Of a DNA stretch of 58,195 bases, positions 1 through 8,733 are shown piece by piece. The stretch is taken from positions 1 to 58,195 of the forward strand of contig SIAJ01000027.1 in NCBI GenBank assembly GCA_009691845.1, in the 5' to 3' direction. Within the stretch, counting starts at the first letter, position 1. Every line of letters begins with the position of its first letter. This DNA is from Gemmataceae bacterium. GTDB lineage: Bacteria; Planctomycetota; Planctomycetia; Gemmatales; Gemmataceae. Both the position numbers and the translations under genes were made by a program. The notes below the pieces were generated by a model. That model did not search any database and had not been told where the DNA came from. It saw nothing but the letters and a program-made list of their open reading frames with translations.

Positions 1-1478
1 TAGTTCAACGTGTAATACGCCTGCGGGTGAAGTAGGGCCGTTCCTTCTTTCGAACGGACGCCATCCGCCTTCAGGTCGTGGATGTGGCCCACCTGTAGGC
101 CGTCCACATAAAGGCGGACGCTTTTGTTGTCCTGGCCCACGACTACCTTGGTAATCTTCGGCGTCGTCGCATCGACCTCGGGGCTTCCGTAAGCCGCCTG
201 ATAGATGTAGGTGAAGGTTTTTAGCACGTACGACTCCGCTTTCTCGGCGGTCGCGGGATCGACGGGTTGCGTGAACGTCAACTCGAAGCCATCAGGCTTG
301 GCACGCATTTCGTGAATCTCGAAGGGGACCTTGCCGGTCCACACCAATCGCTCGATCGAGAAGGGCTTGTTGCCACGCGAGCCCCAGCCGCGATTGGTGC
401 CGCCCGCGAACAGCGAGCCATCCTTGCCGAACCGCACTGGCACGATGCCGGAGCCAAAGCCCTGTCGAAATGGGAAGCAGACGCCTTGATACTTGCCGTC
501 GATCTTTTCGAGAAACACACGCATCACCGTGCTGTGTGTCTGATCGCCGACGAAGAGTTGCTTCTCGAATGGGCCGAACTTGCCGCCCGATACGTCGCAA
601 TCCAGGCCGGCCGCGGATTGCCCCATCTTGCCGTAGGGGAACATCACACTGGTCGGGTTCATCTGCGGAATCTTCTTGGCTTCCTGCATCATCCGACCGC
701 CACTCTTCGGGACGGTTGGTGCCGTGCCAAGATATTTCGCGGTCGGGTCTGTGTACCACCTGTAGCTGTCGGGATGGCCCACGAATCCGCCGATGGTGAG
801 ATGCTTCAGCCCGCAGGTGCCATTCCACGGGCCTTGGTTATCCGTGTAGAAGATTTCGCCTTCTGCATTGAAGCCGATACCGCCAGGCGAACGGACGCCG
901 CTGGTTGTCGGCACGAACTTGCCGTCCTTGGTGACTTTGCCGGCCCAGCCGCGAAATTTGCTGCTCGAGTTAAACGAGCCCGTGAGACAAAGCGTGATCC
1001 AGATGTCGCCATTCTTGTCGAATCTCGAACCGAACGCGTATTCGTGATAGTCGCCGTTGACTTCCCATCCGTCGCTCACGACCTCGAAGACGTCGGCCTT
1101 GCCATCGCCGTTGGTGTCCTTGATGCGAGTGACATCGGGCCGCTGCGTAACGTAAAGCCAGCCGTCTTTCTGCGCCAGGCCGAGAATCTCGTGCATGCCG
1201 TGGGCAAAGCGAGTGAACTTCGCATCCTTCGGATCGGCCGCGTAGGCATTTTCGATGAGCCAAACTTCCCCGCGACGGGTGGCGATCGCGACCTTGCCGT
1301 CCGGGAGAATCTCGATGGCACCGGCCTCAAGCACCTCGCCGGCGGGCGGCTCGAAGCGGAGGAGTTTGTAATAGTCCTCCTCGCCTTCGACCTTCGCGGG
1401 GCCTTTTTTCTGCGCGTGGGCGGCGAATGCCAGAGCCAGCGAGAGAGATGCGGCGAGAATGTATCGATACGTGTGCAT
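1..1478 (-). CDS. Secreted beta-propeller, glucose/sorbosone dehydrogenase-like (DUF7133 type), partial
   Basis: The gene reads leftward and runs off the window edge, so about 492 codons are visible and the C-terminus is missing. It starts at an ATG ([10 protein letters not shown]) followed by a signal peptide ending near AHAQ. Blade-like segments follow, including the acidic calcium-type loop [13 protein letters not shown] near residue 120. That loop with the context RPDVTRIKD is typical of the planctomycete propeller family related to soluble glucose/sorbosone dehydrogenases; enzymatic activity is not shown for this branch. The five-heme-motif cytochrome gene lies just upstream on the same strand (62 bp gap with a hairpin), so the two are probably transcribed together and may act in one periplasmic electron-transfer or polymer-degrading system. 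Family good, substrate unknown. Confidence 0.75.
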   Translation of the reverse strand, partial: MHTYRYILAASLSLALAFAAHAQKKGPAKVEGEEDYYKLLRFEPPAGEVLEAGAIEILPDGKVAIATRRGEVWLIENAYAADPKDAKFTRFAHGMHEILGLAQKDGWLYVTQRPDVTRIKDTNGDGKADVFEVVSDGWEVNGDYHEYAFGSRFDKNGDIWITLCLTGSFNSSSKFRGWAGKVTKDGKFVPTTSGVRSPGGIGFNAEGEIFYTDNQGPWNGTCGLKHLTIGGFVGHPDSYRWYTDPTAKYLGTAPTVPKSGGRMMQEAKKIPQMNPTSVMFPYGKMGQSAAGLDCDVSGGKFGPFEKQLFVGDQTHSTVMRVFLEKIDGKYQGVCFPFRQGFGSGIVPVRFGKDGSLFAGGTNRGWGSRGNKPFSIERLVWTGKVPFEIHEMRAKPDGFELTFTQPVDPATAEKAESYVLKTFTYIYQAAYGSPEVDATTPKITKVVVGQDNKSVRLYVDGLQVGHIHDLKADGVRSKEGTALLHPQAYYTLN

Positions 1479-1501
1479 GGGTCGGTCTCGGAATATCACT
1501 C

Positions 1502-1522
1502 GGGCGACCCGTTGGGTCGCCC
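1502..1522. repeat. Perfect 9-bp hairpin repeat (TTAGCG...AAC family, copy 1)
   Basis: GGGCGACCC, then GTT, then GGGTCGCCC form a perfect 9-bp stem between two minus-strand genes. Read on the minus strand it is TTTAGC + GGGCGACCC + AAC + GGGTCGCCC. The TTAGCG head and AAC loop are shared with 4351-4377, while the stem bases differ. No T-run follows, so it is more likely a REP-like element or mRNA processing stem than a terminator. Confidence 0.7.
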
Positions 1523-1539
1523 GCTAAACGAGGGGGGAA

Positions 1540-4266
1540 TCACCACGAAAATTCTTGCGTGAACGTCGCCTTGCCATCGACGATCTTTAACGGCACGAGC
1601 AATTCGCTCTTGCCGCCAACCTGACGGATCTTGGCTTCCGCACCTTCAATGCGCATCTTCAGGCTATCGATCTTGTACCAGCCTTCACCGACCGACTCGA
1701 TCTTGTTGCCAACTGCGGCCCGGAAGTAGAGCCCTTCGGCCGCCTTGTCGGCTTTCAAGCTGAACGAGCGTTTCAGAGTCGGGTTTTCTTTGCCGGACGG
1801 ATTCGGAAAGTCCTCGATGGCGATGCCGTTAAACTCGTAACGGAACGTCGGACGTTCGTCCTTCGTGACGCTGTAGCCGAGGAACTTGTAGCCGTTCTCG
1901 CGTGGATTCCCGGCGGGCCAGGCGGCATCGGACTTCTCCAGGATCGCGAAAGGTGCGCCGGCCGCGAGGCTCAGGATGTCGTCGCCGAGTGGGCCTTCGA
2001 AACCAGTGCCGCGATCGGTCCAGTGCCGAGCGGCGTCGATGAAGCCGCCCTTCCAGATCATCGCAAGACGCAGGTTATTCGCGTCGAAGGCGAGGTTCAG
2101 CTTCTCGGGATAGCCGACACCAATCGCCCGCGTGCCCGCCCCTTCTATGAAGTTGCGATAGATGATCGCCTCGTCGGAAGGCACAAGCGGCATGAACTTC
2201 TTGCCCATGCCAGCCGGAACCGCGGGGTTCTTGGCATTCAGATAAGCCCAGATCGATTCGATCTGGGTGCTCGCCTTGCCATCGAGAATTTGCGGCAAGG
2301 TACTTTTTCCATTGGGCCAGCCCGTCGGCATTCGCGTGCCTGGACGAATTTTCTGCGGATCGACACAGTAGCCGTGGAACCAATCGCGTTTGAGACGCTT
2401 GGGCATCATCAGCATGTCAATGCCTTGAACGCCTTCCGCCTTGTTCCCGGCAAACGTGTGGCACTTGATGCAGCCAAACGCCTGGGCCCCAACCATCATG
2501 CGACCCGTGGCAATGGCTTTCGCCTCGGAGTCGGCGAACTTCACAGCGGGAATGACGGGCAACGAGTCGATGGCCGCGAACGCTTCGGTCAGATGGCCGA
2601 CGTTGGCGGTGCCGAAGCCGGGCATCCGCGTGTGCATGTAGGGGCGATCGTCCGCACCTTTGTCGAGCAACTGTTTCATGTATTCTGGATTCAACTTCGC
2701 GCCGACGCCATCGAGAGGTGGAGGCACACGACCTTCATCCCCCATCTCTGGCGTGGTTGTGGCGAACGCGGTCTGGGTCGCTTCGATTGCCCCTCCGACC
2801 TTCGATCGTTCGTGGCAGGCGTAGCAATTGAAGGTGACCATCGTCTTGGCGATGATGGCGGCAGGTTCCTTCGGGCTTGGCACTGGCTTGGTAATCGCGG
2901 CTGCGATCGCTTTCTTCTGAGCCGCGTTCAAGTCGTACTTCGGCAAGCCAGCCACTGGAGTATCCGAGAGGCAGCCGCCTGTTGGTTTCAACAGGTTCAG
3001 TGTCGTAGCAGGCTTGGCCGTGCTGGCGATCGGCTTACGATTTTCGGTCATTTCATGGCAATTTACACAACCCACCGAGGCGAACAGAGCCTTCCCCTTG
3101 GCTGCCAGATCGGGCTGAACGGCAAGAATGTCTTCATCCTTTTCGACAGCCTTCGGCTCGACTTTCTTCTCAAGCTCGGCCTCGGTCGAGGCCACCAGTG
3201 GAGCAAGAGGTTGTCGGCCTAGGCCTCGCCCTTCGATCTCCACATCCAGAACGTGTTCGCCGCCCCCCTGGAAGTAATCGACTACGAGCTTGTGAATGCC
3301 CTTCGTCAATTCCATCACACCGGACTTCGCCTGTGTCGGATGTACGCCATCGTTATCGACGACAGTTCGGCCATCGATCGTGAGTCGGCTGCCGTCGTCA
3401 CTCGAAAGCGAGAAGGTATAGGCACCCGCGGCTTCGGCCGTGAAATAACCCTCGAAGCGCATCCCGTAGTTCGATTCCGCCTTGGCGAGTGCCAGTTCAA
3501 AAGCGATCCCCGTGCCCGACGCTTTTGGCTTCATCTTGCCGAAGTCGGGGAGCTTTTCCCAGGCGCCATCGAAGTAGCTAAACTTCGTTGTTCCCTTTCC
3601 GGTAGGGAGGTTTGCCTTCACGCCTTGCAGCAGAAAGTGAGCAATGTCGGCGGCCTCATTCGGCTTCAGAAGGTGCGGCATGCGGCCGGCCGGCCGAGCT
3701 TGCAGCGGGTTGGTGAGAAAGCCCGTTAGCCCGGGGATGGTGTACTTGCTCTTCATGTCGCCCAGCGGCACTGCAAACGCGAATTGCGGCTTGGCCGCAT
3801 CGCCTGCGGTGTCCCGACCACCATGACAGGCCACGCAGCCGATCTTGGAGAAGGTATCCTTGCCGCGAATGACCGACTTCAGATCCGGACGTACCTGCTT
3901 GGTTGCACCCGTGAGTGCGAGGTAGTGAACGAGTGCCTCGACCTTCGCCTCGCGTTCCGGATCGCCGGCGAAAAGATTCGGCATCGTCGTGCCAGGCTTC
4001 ACGCCCTGAGGATCCGCGATGTACTTGCGCAGGTGACTGATACGTGCCCGGCTGGCCACGCTGTCGAGCATCGGTGCCTGTTTCTTCGACTGGGTTTCAC
4101 CCGCGTGACAGCTCACACAGTTGAGCTCGCTGAGCAACAGCGTGCCGCTTCCCGAATCATCCGGATAGCGTTCGAATCCGGGAACAATGGGGTGCGACTG
4201 TGCCGGCGAAGCCATGCACATGATCGCCCCGAATATGAGGGCGGCCTTGCGAGGAGTCGGAATCAT
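1540..4266 (-). CDS. Secreted multiheme c-type cytochrome with PA14 domain
   Basis: The protein has 908 residues with a signal peptide (cleavage near AQSHP). It carries five CxxCH heme-attachment motifs: CVSCH near residue 50, CVACH at 144, CVNCH near 400, CYACH near 480 and CIKCH near 610. Between the second and third lies a PA14 domain (about 225-350) with the typical GYFTAEAAGAYTF and SSDDGSRLTIDG strands; PA14 domains bind carbohydrate in many families. The C-terminal 200 residues form a beta-rich region without a heme motif. Likely role: periplasmic electron transfer coupled to binding of a glycan or other polymer. It is upstream of, and probably co-transcribed with, the propeller gene at the window edge. 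Substrate and partner are unknown. Confidence 0.85.
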   Translation of the reverse strand: MIPTPRKAALIFGAIMCMASPAQSHPIVPGFERYPDDSGSGTLLLSELNCVSCHAGETQSKKQAPMLDSVASRARISHLRKYIADPQGVKPGTTMPNLFAGDPEREAKVEALVHYLALTGATKQVRPDLKSVIRGKDTFSKIGCVACHGGRDTAGDAAKPQFAFAVPLGDMKSKYTIPGLTGFLTNPLQARPAGRMPHLLKPNEAADIAHFLLQGVKANLPTGKGTTKFSYFDGAWEKLPDFGKMKPKASGTGIAFELALAKAESNYGMRFEGYFTAEAAGAYTFSLSSDDGSRLTIDGRTVVDNDGVHPTQAKSGVMELTKGIHKLVVDYFQGGGEHVLDVEIEGRGLGRQPLAPLVASTEAELEKKVEPKAVEKDEDILAVQPDLAAKGKALFASVGCVNCHEMTENRKPIASTAKPATTLNLLKPTGGCLSDTPVAGLPKYDLNAAQKKAIAAAITKPVPSPKEPAAIIAKTMVTFNCYACHERSKVGGAIEATQTAFATTTPEMGDEGRVPPPLDGVGAKLNPEYMKQLLDKGADDRPYMHTRMPGFGTANVGHLTEAFAAIDSLPVIPAVKFADSEAKAIATGRMMVGAQAFGCIKCHTFAGNKAEGVQGIDMLMMPKRLKRDWFHGYCVDPQKIRPGTRMPTGWPNGKSTLPQILDGKASTQIESIWAYLNAKNPAVPAGMGKKFMPLVPSDEAIIYRNFIEGAGTRAIGVGYPEKLNLAFDANNLRLAMIWKGGFIDAARHWTDRGTGFEGPLGDDILSLAAGAPFAILEKSDAAWPAGNPRENGYKFLGYSVTKDERPTFRYEFNGIAIEDFPNPSGKENPTLKRSFSLKADKAAEGLYFRAAVGNKIESVGEGWYKIDSLKMRIEGAEAKIRQVGGKSELLVPLKIVDGKATFTQEFSW

Positions 4267-4355
4267 GCTGGGATCTCGAACAATGTCGATGCGGCATAAG
4301 GGCGGGATGAAGTAATATCTGCGAATCGCGATCGAAAAACAAGGGGTTGCTTAGC

Positions 4356-4376
4356 GTTCGAGCCAACGGCTCGAAC
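4356..4376. repeat. Perfect 9-bp hairpin repeat (TTAGCG...AAC family, copy 2)
   Basis: GTTCGAGCC, AAC, GGCTCGAAC form a perfect stem-loop preceded by TTAGC. Head and loop match the copy at 1502-1522, but the stem sequence has changed in both arms, as expected if structure rather than sequence is kept. It lies between the PQQ-propeller stop and the cytochrome start. Confidence 0.65.
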
Positions 4377-4379
4377 GAA

Positions 4380-5699
4380 CTACTTTCCCTCAATGCAATA
4401 CAGCTTCCCATGCGAGCGCAAGAACAATTGCTTGCCCGCCAGGGCCGGCGAGGCGTCGATCTTCTCGTTCAGCTTGTTGGTCTCAAGCAACTCCGGCTTG
4501 TCCCCCTCCTTGTAGACCAGCGTGGTCCCGTCCTGGTCGACGAAATAGACACGCCCCGCGGCCGCAACGGGCGAAGCGTAAAAACTTCTGGCCGGCAGGC
4601 GTTCCTGCTCCTTGATCGCTTTGCCCGTTTTCGCTTCGAGGATCGTCAGTAGGTTCGTGTTCGCGGCCGTGAACCAAAGTCGTCCGTTCGACAACAACGG
4701 CGACGGCACGTAAGGCGTTCCCTTGGCGTGCTTCCAGACGAGGCCCGATCCCTCTGAGATTTCGCCACGCGCATCAAGCGAGACGGCCACGCCGGAAGCT
4801 CCGCGGTAGCCACTCAGCACATAGGCAACCCCTTCGTTTACGACGGGAGAAGGAATTGCGTTGACGGTCATGCCCGCACAGGTCCAAAGTTCCTTGCCTG
4901 TCGCCAGGTCGTAGCTGCGCACTCGCGTTGTGCCATTCAGGATTACCTGAGTCGTGCCTTTGTGCTCAGCCACAAGAGGCGTGTTCCAGGACGTCTTTTC
5001 CTCGCGAGGCATCTCCCACTTGGTCTTCCCGGTCGCGGCATCCAGACAGAAGACCTTCGAGTTCGCTTCTTGATCCCAATTCAACAACAGCGAATCACCG
5101 TGAATGACCGGCGTGACCGCTTCGCCCCAGCCGAGGCGCGTCACCATTCGGCCCAGATCACGCGACCAGAGTTGCTTGCCTTCCAAATCGTAGGCGTAGA
5201 GGCCGAACGATCCGAAGGAAACGTAAAGCCGCTTGCCGTCCGTGGTCGGCGAACCAGCCGCATACGAGTGCGTCGGATGATGCCCCTCGTGTGGGACGCG
5301 CGACGCAGCCAGATGTTTCCAGCGCAATTTGCCCGTCTGACGATCGAAGGACATCACCAAGAAGTCGTGGTAGTTCGTGGGCGGCTCGGTCTTGCGTTCG
5401 AACTTGGGATCGATCTTGGCGAAGTCATCGGCCTTGCCAACTCGATCTGTTTGGACCGCTGTCACCACGAAAACCTGATCGCCCCAGACAATCGGCGTCG
5501 CACTTCCCTTTCCGGGAATCTCGGCCACCCAGCGGACGTTCTTCTTGCTGTCCCAATTCGTCGGAGGGTCGGCTTTCGGGGAAGTGCCGTTCGCGAGCGG
5601 ACCACGCCAGTGATGCCAGCTTTCGCTAATCGTCTGGGCATCGGCCGGGGCTGTCACAAGCGAGAGCAAGAAACAGACGATCAGAAACGTTCGCGTCAT
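4380..5699 (-). CDS. Secreted PQQ-like beta-propeller repeat protein
   Basis: The 439-residue protein has a clear signal peptide (MTRTFLIVCFLLSLVTAPADAQ). Repeated blades carry the PQQ-domain signature: DRQTGKLRWKH, YDLEGKQLWSRD, DAATGKTKWEM, YDLATGKELWT and EAKTGKAIKEQ. This repeat (A-x-x-G-x-x-x-W) is shared by quinoprotein dehydrogenases and BamB-like scaffolds. I see no Cys-Cys or calcium-site residues that would prove PQQ binding. The opening WHHWRGPLANGTSPKADPP is typical of planctomycete family members whose function is not established. It lies upstream of the two other minus-strand secreted genes. Confidence 0.85.
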   Translation of the reverse strand: MTRTFLIVCFLLSLVTAPADAQTISESWHHWRGPLANGTSPKADPPTNWDSKKNVRWVAEIPGKGSATPIVWGDQVFVVTAVQTDRVGKADDFAKIDPKFERKTEPPTNYHDFLVMSFDRQTGKLRWKHLAASRVPHEGHHPTHSYAAGSPTTDGKRLYVSFGSFGLYAYDLEGKQLWSRDLGRMVTRLGWGEAVTPVIHGDSLLLNWDQEANSKVFCLDAATGKTKWEMPREEKTSWNTPLVAEHKGTTQVILNGTTRVRSYDLATGKELWTCAGMTVNAIPSPVVNEGVAYVLSGYRGASGVAVSLDARGEISEGSGLVWKHAKGTPYVPSPLLSNGRLWFTAANTNLLTILEAKTGKAIKEQERLPARSFYASPVAAAGRVYFVDQDGTTLVYKEGDKPELLETNKLNEKIDASPALAGKQLFLRSHGKLYCIEGK

Positions 5700-5836
5700 G
5701 ATGGTGGCCCGTCAAATATGGTAACGAGAGGGTAGAAGGATTTATACGATCGAACTACCGGAATTCGTGCCAACTTCGTAACCTGACTACAGAGCCTGAG
5801 TCGGTCATGATGAGTCTATGACGAATTAGGTTCTTT

Positions 5837-5911
5837 CGGGCTGTGGCGCAGCTTGGCTAGCGCGCCTGCTTGGGGTGCAGGAGGTCGCAGGTTCAAATCC
5901 TGTCAGCCCGA
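5837..5911 (+). tRNA. tRNA-Pro (anticodon GGG)
   Basis: All arms fold. Acceptor CGGGCTG (5837-5843) pairs with CAGCCCG (5904-5910), followed by discriminator A5911. The D stem is GCGC/GCGC. The anticodon stem CCTGC/GCAGG encloses loop TTGGGGT, giving anticodon GGG at 5872-5874. The T stem GCAGG/CCTGT encloses TTCAAAT. The C1-G72 pair and A73 fit bacterial tRNA-Pro. The 3' CCA is not encoded. Confidence 0.97.
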
Positions 5912-6232
5912 TCTTTCTAAACTCTCATTTTCCAGTCACTTGGGGAGACGACCTCAAACGAGACTCGGCCGAGTGTGCCGGGAATCGTGCAGGGAATACA
6001 AAGAAGGCGGATCGTTCCGCGGTCCGTCAGGCAAGCCTTCCGGCTCACCCGTGCCCCGGAGGATACAGGACATGCGTCGGCCCAAACCTTGATTCCACAA
6101 ACAAACCGATTCCTGGCTCGTCGAAATCGGCTGGAAGCATAGCCCGCTCGCGAAGGGCAAGGCTAACCGCAGAGCCGCGTTCGACGCCTTCTACCACCTG
6201 TCACGATCCGCCCGATTCCGTACATCCCCTCG
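5912..6232. other. Noncoding stretch after the tRNA
   Basis: This stretch holds no reading frame with a recognisable protein, no obvious rho-independent terminator for the tRNA and no clear promoter for the glycosyltransferase that follows. I see nothing specific in it. Confidence 0.5.
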
Positions 6233-7417
6233 ATGCGTGTTGTGATAAACGCGATGGCGGCAATGGGTAAACGGACCGGCGTCGGCCATTACACGGTTGA
6301 ATTGACGAAGGCACTGCGGCGGGCCGGCGTGTGTGTGGTCGAGTATCCGCATCCGCTCTCGGCACGGCTGCGCAGTCGGCTCGTGGAAGAAGTGCAGCCC
6401 GTTCCGCAAGGCGAAACGGTGAACAAGCAACGCCGATCTTTCTTGAGGCGTGTGGTTCGCGCCCCGTTTCGTTGGAGTTGGCGAGCCTGGATCGAGATCG
6501 AGGCTCGACAAGCATTTCGGCCCCGGCTGGTCGATCTCTATCACGAGCCGAACTTCTTCCCGCTGCGAACGCGAATCCCGACGGTGGTCACGGTTCACGA
6601 TCTCTCGGCCGTGCTGCATCCGGAATGGCACCCGGCCGACCGGGCAGCCAAGTTCGCGACCGAGTTTTTGCCGCGTGTTCGCGACTTCGCCCACATTCTC
6701 ACCGATAGCGACTCGGCCCGCGAAGAAATCCTTCGCACTCTGAATCTGCCGGAAGATCGTGTGACGCGGGCCTATCCCGGTGTTCGGCCAACGCTACGAC
6801 CGTTGCCTCGCGAAGAAGTCGCGGCCACGCTCAAACGCCTCGGATTGCCGGCCACGTACTTCTTGCACGTCGGCACAATTGAGCCACGCAAAAATCTGCA
6901 GATGTTGCTGAAGGCGTTCACATCGCTGCCGGCCGAGATGCGGGATCGCTGCCCGCTGGTCCTGGTCGGGCCTTGGGGCTGGCGCTACGAAGAATTGGCG
7001 GCTTTCTACGAAGCCGAGGCGAAACACCGAAACGTGATTCACCTCGGCTATGTGACCGAGAGCGATCTGCCCGCCATCTATAACGGAGCGAAGGCACTCG
7101 TGTTTCCAACGTGGTACGAGGGTTTCGGCCTTCCGGCGGCCGAGATGCTGGCGTGCGGTGGAGCGGTGATTGCCTCGACCACACCGGCCGTTGCCGAGGT
7201 GCTGGGAGGCTGCGGAATGCTGCTCGATCCCGCTGATCCCGATACCTGGCGAAACGCGATGACACGAGCGATCAACGAGCCGGAGTGGGTGGAGGAACTG
7301 CGAACGGGAGGAGTAATGCGTGCAGCGGAGTTTACGTGGGCGAACTGTGCCTGCGATACGCTGATAGGCTATCAAGCGGCTCTCAAAGTGGCTGGACTTA
7401 ACGAGGGTGTGAAGTAG
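6233..7417 (+). CDS. Glycosyltransferase, GT4 family
   Basis: The 394-residue cytoplasmic enzyme has a GT-B fold. The N-terminal domain contains GVGHYTVEL (acceptor/phosphate loop) and TVHDLSAVLHPEWHP. The C-terminal nucleotide-sugar domain opens with LHVGTIEPRKNLQMLLKAF near residue 210 and carries the GT4 E-x7-E motif, EGFGLPAAEML, near residue 300. It transfers a sugar from an NDP-sugar donor to a growing glycan; donor and acceptor cannot be told. It is the first of three glycosyltransferase genes in the same direction, so probably part of an exopolysaccharide or surface-glycan locus. Start ATG at 6233. Confidence 0.9.
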   Translation: MRVVINAMAAMGKRTGVGHYTVELTKALRRAGVCVVEYPHPLSARLRSRLVEEVQPVPQGETVNKQRRSFLRRVVRAPFRWSWRAWIEIEARQAFRPRLVDLYHEPNFFPLRTRIPTVVTVHDLSAVLHPEWHPADRAAKFATEFLPRVRDFAHILTDSDSAREEILRTLNLPEDRVTRAYPGVRPTLRPLPREEVAATLKRLGLPATYFLHVGTIEPRKNLQMLLKAFTSLPAEMRDRCPLVLVGPWGWRYEELAAFYEAEAKHRNVIHLGYVTESDLPAIYNGAKALVFPTWYEGFGLPAAEMLACGGAVIASTTPAVAEVLGGCGMLLDPADPDTWRNAMTRAINEPEWVEELRTGGVMRAAEFTWANCACDTLIGYQAALKVAGLNEGVK

Positions 7418-7431
7418 TCCGTTCGGCCATC

Positions 7432-7458
7432 GTCGCCTCTCGCTCCGCGAAAGGCGAC
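7432..7458. repeat. Palindromic CTCTCGCTCCGCGA-type repeat, diverged copy
   Basis: GTCGCCTCTCG-CTCCG-CGAAAGGCGAC forms an 11-bp imperfect stem directly after the glycosyltransferase stop. The core matches the dispersed repeats near 16341, 21946, 27213 and 27289, but it lacks their AATGTAGC head. Confidence 0.55.
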
Positions 7459-7560
7459 AAATTCAGAAGTCGTCCGCTGCTTCTCTGCGTAATGACACGA
7501 TGAACTCTTTGCCGCCGTTCTTACAATTCACTTCACAACCTTCGGAGTTCTCGATTGCCC

Positions 7561-8733
7561 ATGCGGCGAGTGTTACACGTGAACGACCGCTCGCCCGATT
7601 CGCTCGGCGGGGCCGAGGTGTTGATGGCCCGAACCTGCGGGCTTCTTAACGACGCGGGCTGGCAGGTACGCACATTCTCCGAAACTGATCTTCCCGATCG
7701 CCGGCGCACTGCTTGCCGCTATCTGTCCAACTCCGTTGCCTGTTCGGCACTGGCCAAGGTCCTCGCTGATTTCCGACCTGATGTAGTCCATCTGCACAAC
7801 TACTACCACCTGCTCTCGCCGGCGATTCTGCCGTTGTTGGCGAAGTACAAGCAAGAGGCCGGTGCCCGGATCGTGATGACGGCTCACGACTATCATCTTG
7901 TCTGTCCGAACTCCGGCGGCAATTGGTTCCGCCGTGGCCCGCGACTTGTGGAGGTGGATCGACTCCGTTCGTGGCGTTACCTGCTCACGCATCGCTGGGA
8001 TCGCCGCGGGATTCACTATTCCTCGCTCAAGCTGCTCCAGCACGTGCGAAACTACAGATTCGTCGATCGTCGCCGGGCCATCGATCTGGTTTTGTGTACC
8101 TGCCAATTTTTGCAAGAACTCTTGACACGGATAGGCCTGCCGGCCCGTCACCTGGCGAATCCGAGTCCGCCGGTCGTCGTGCAACGTTGCGAACGGCCAG
8201 CCGAGTTGACAATGGTTTTCGCGGGTCGGATTGAACCCGAGAAAGGCATCAGGCGATTTCTCGAAGTGCTACCGGCCGACTTCAACGGGCGTTTGCGAAT
8301 CGTGGGTGATGGAGCGGATCGCTCGACTTGCGAAGCGATCTGCACTTCAAAAGGAATCGATTCGCGCGTCGAGTTTCTCGGCCGGCAGACGCATGCTCAA
8401 ACCATCGAGGCCATTGCTTCGGCTCATGTTGTTGTGGTTCCCTCGTTGTTGTTTGAGACATACCCCCTCGTCGCACAGGAAGCCCTGACGGTTGGCACGA
8501 ACGTGTTGGTTGCCGACTATGGCGGCATGAAGGAGATCGTGCTCGACGCCGGAGTCGGCTTTCGCTTCCATCCGTTTCATCCGGAGACGTTGGCCCCTCA
8601 ACTTCGGGCCATCGAGGCCGCCCACATGGCCGGGACGTTGAATTCGTTCGATGTGTCCGCGTTTCTCGCTGGCCGTACCGACGCGGATTACCTTGCGGGC
8701 CTGTTGCGAGCGTATGCCGGAGAACCGGCATGA
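7561..8733 (+). CDS. Glycosyltransferase, GT4 family
   Basis: A protein of about 390 residues with GT-B architecture. The N-terminal domain holds HVNDRSPDSLGGAEVLMA, DVVHLHNYYHLLSPAIL and MTAHDYHLVCPN, a pattern of GT4 enzymes that process surface polysaccharides. The C-terminal domain has VFAGRIEPEKGIRRFLEVL near residue 220 and the donor motif FETYPLVAQEAL near 305. I chose the ATG at 7561; an in-frame TTG six bases upstream would add two residues. Its stop overlaps the start of the next gene (ATGA), so the two are translationally coupled. Sugar specificity is unknown. Confidence 0.9.
   Translation: MRRVLHVNDRSPDSLGGAEVLMARTCGLLNDAGWQVRTFSETDLPDRRRTACRYLSNSVACSALAKVLADFRPDVVHLHNYYHLLSPAILPLLAKYKQEAGARIVMTAHDYHLVCPNSGGNWFRRGPRLVEVDRLRSWRYLLTHRWDRRGIHYSSLKLLQHVRNYRFVDRRRAIDLVLCTCQFLQELLTRIGLPARHLANPSPPVVVQRCERPAELTMVFAGRIEPEKGIRRFLEVLPADFNGRLRIVGDGADRSTCEAICTSKGIDSRVEFLGRQTHAQTIEAIASAHVVVVPSLLFETYPLVAQEALTVGTNVLVADYGGMKEIVLDAGVGFRFHPFHPETLAPQLRAIEAAHMAGTLNSFDVSAFLAGRTDADYLAGLLRAYAGEPA

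Noticed and set aside
267..1562. A 431-codon open frame on the plus strand at the left edge
   Set aside because: The minus strand encodes a propeller with signal peptide and [13 protein letters not shown] loop in this place.
5853..6270. Short plus-strand frames crossing the tRNA
   Set aside because: They overlap the tRNA-Pro gene and have no recognisable content.
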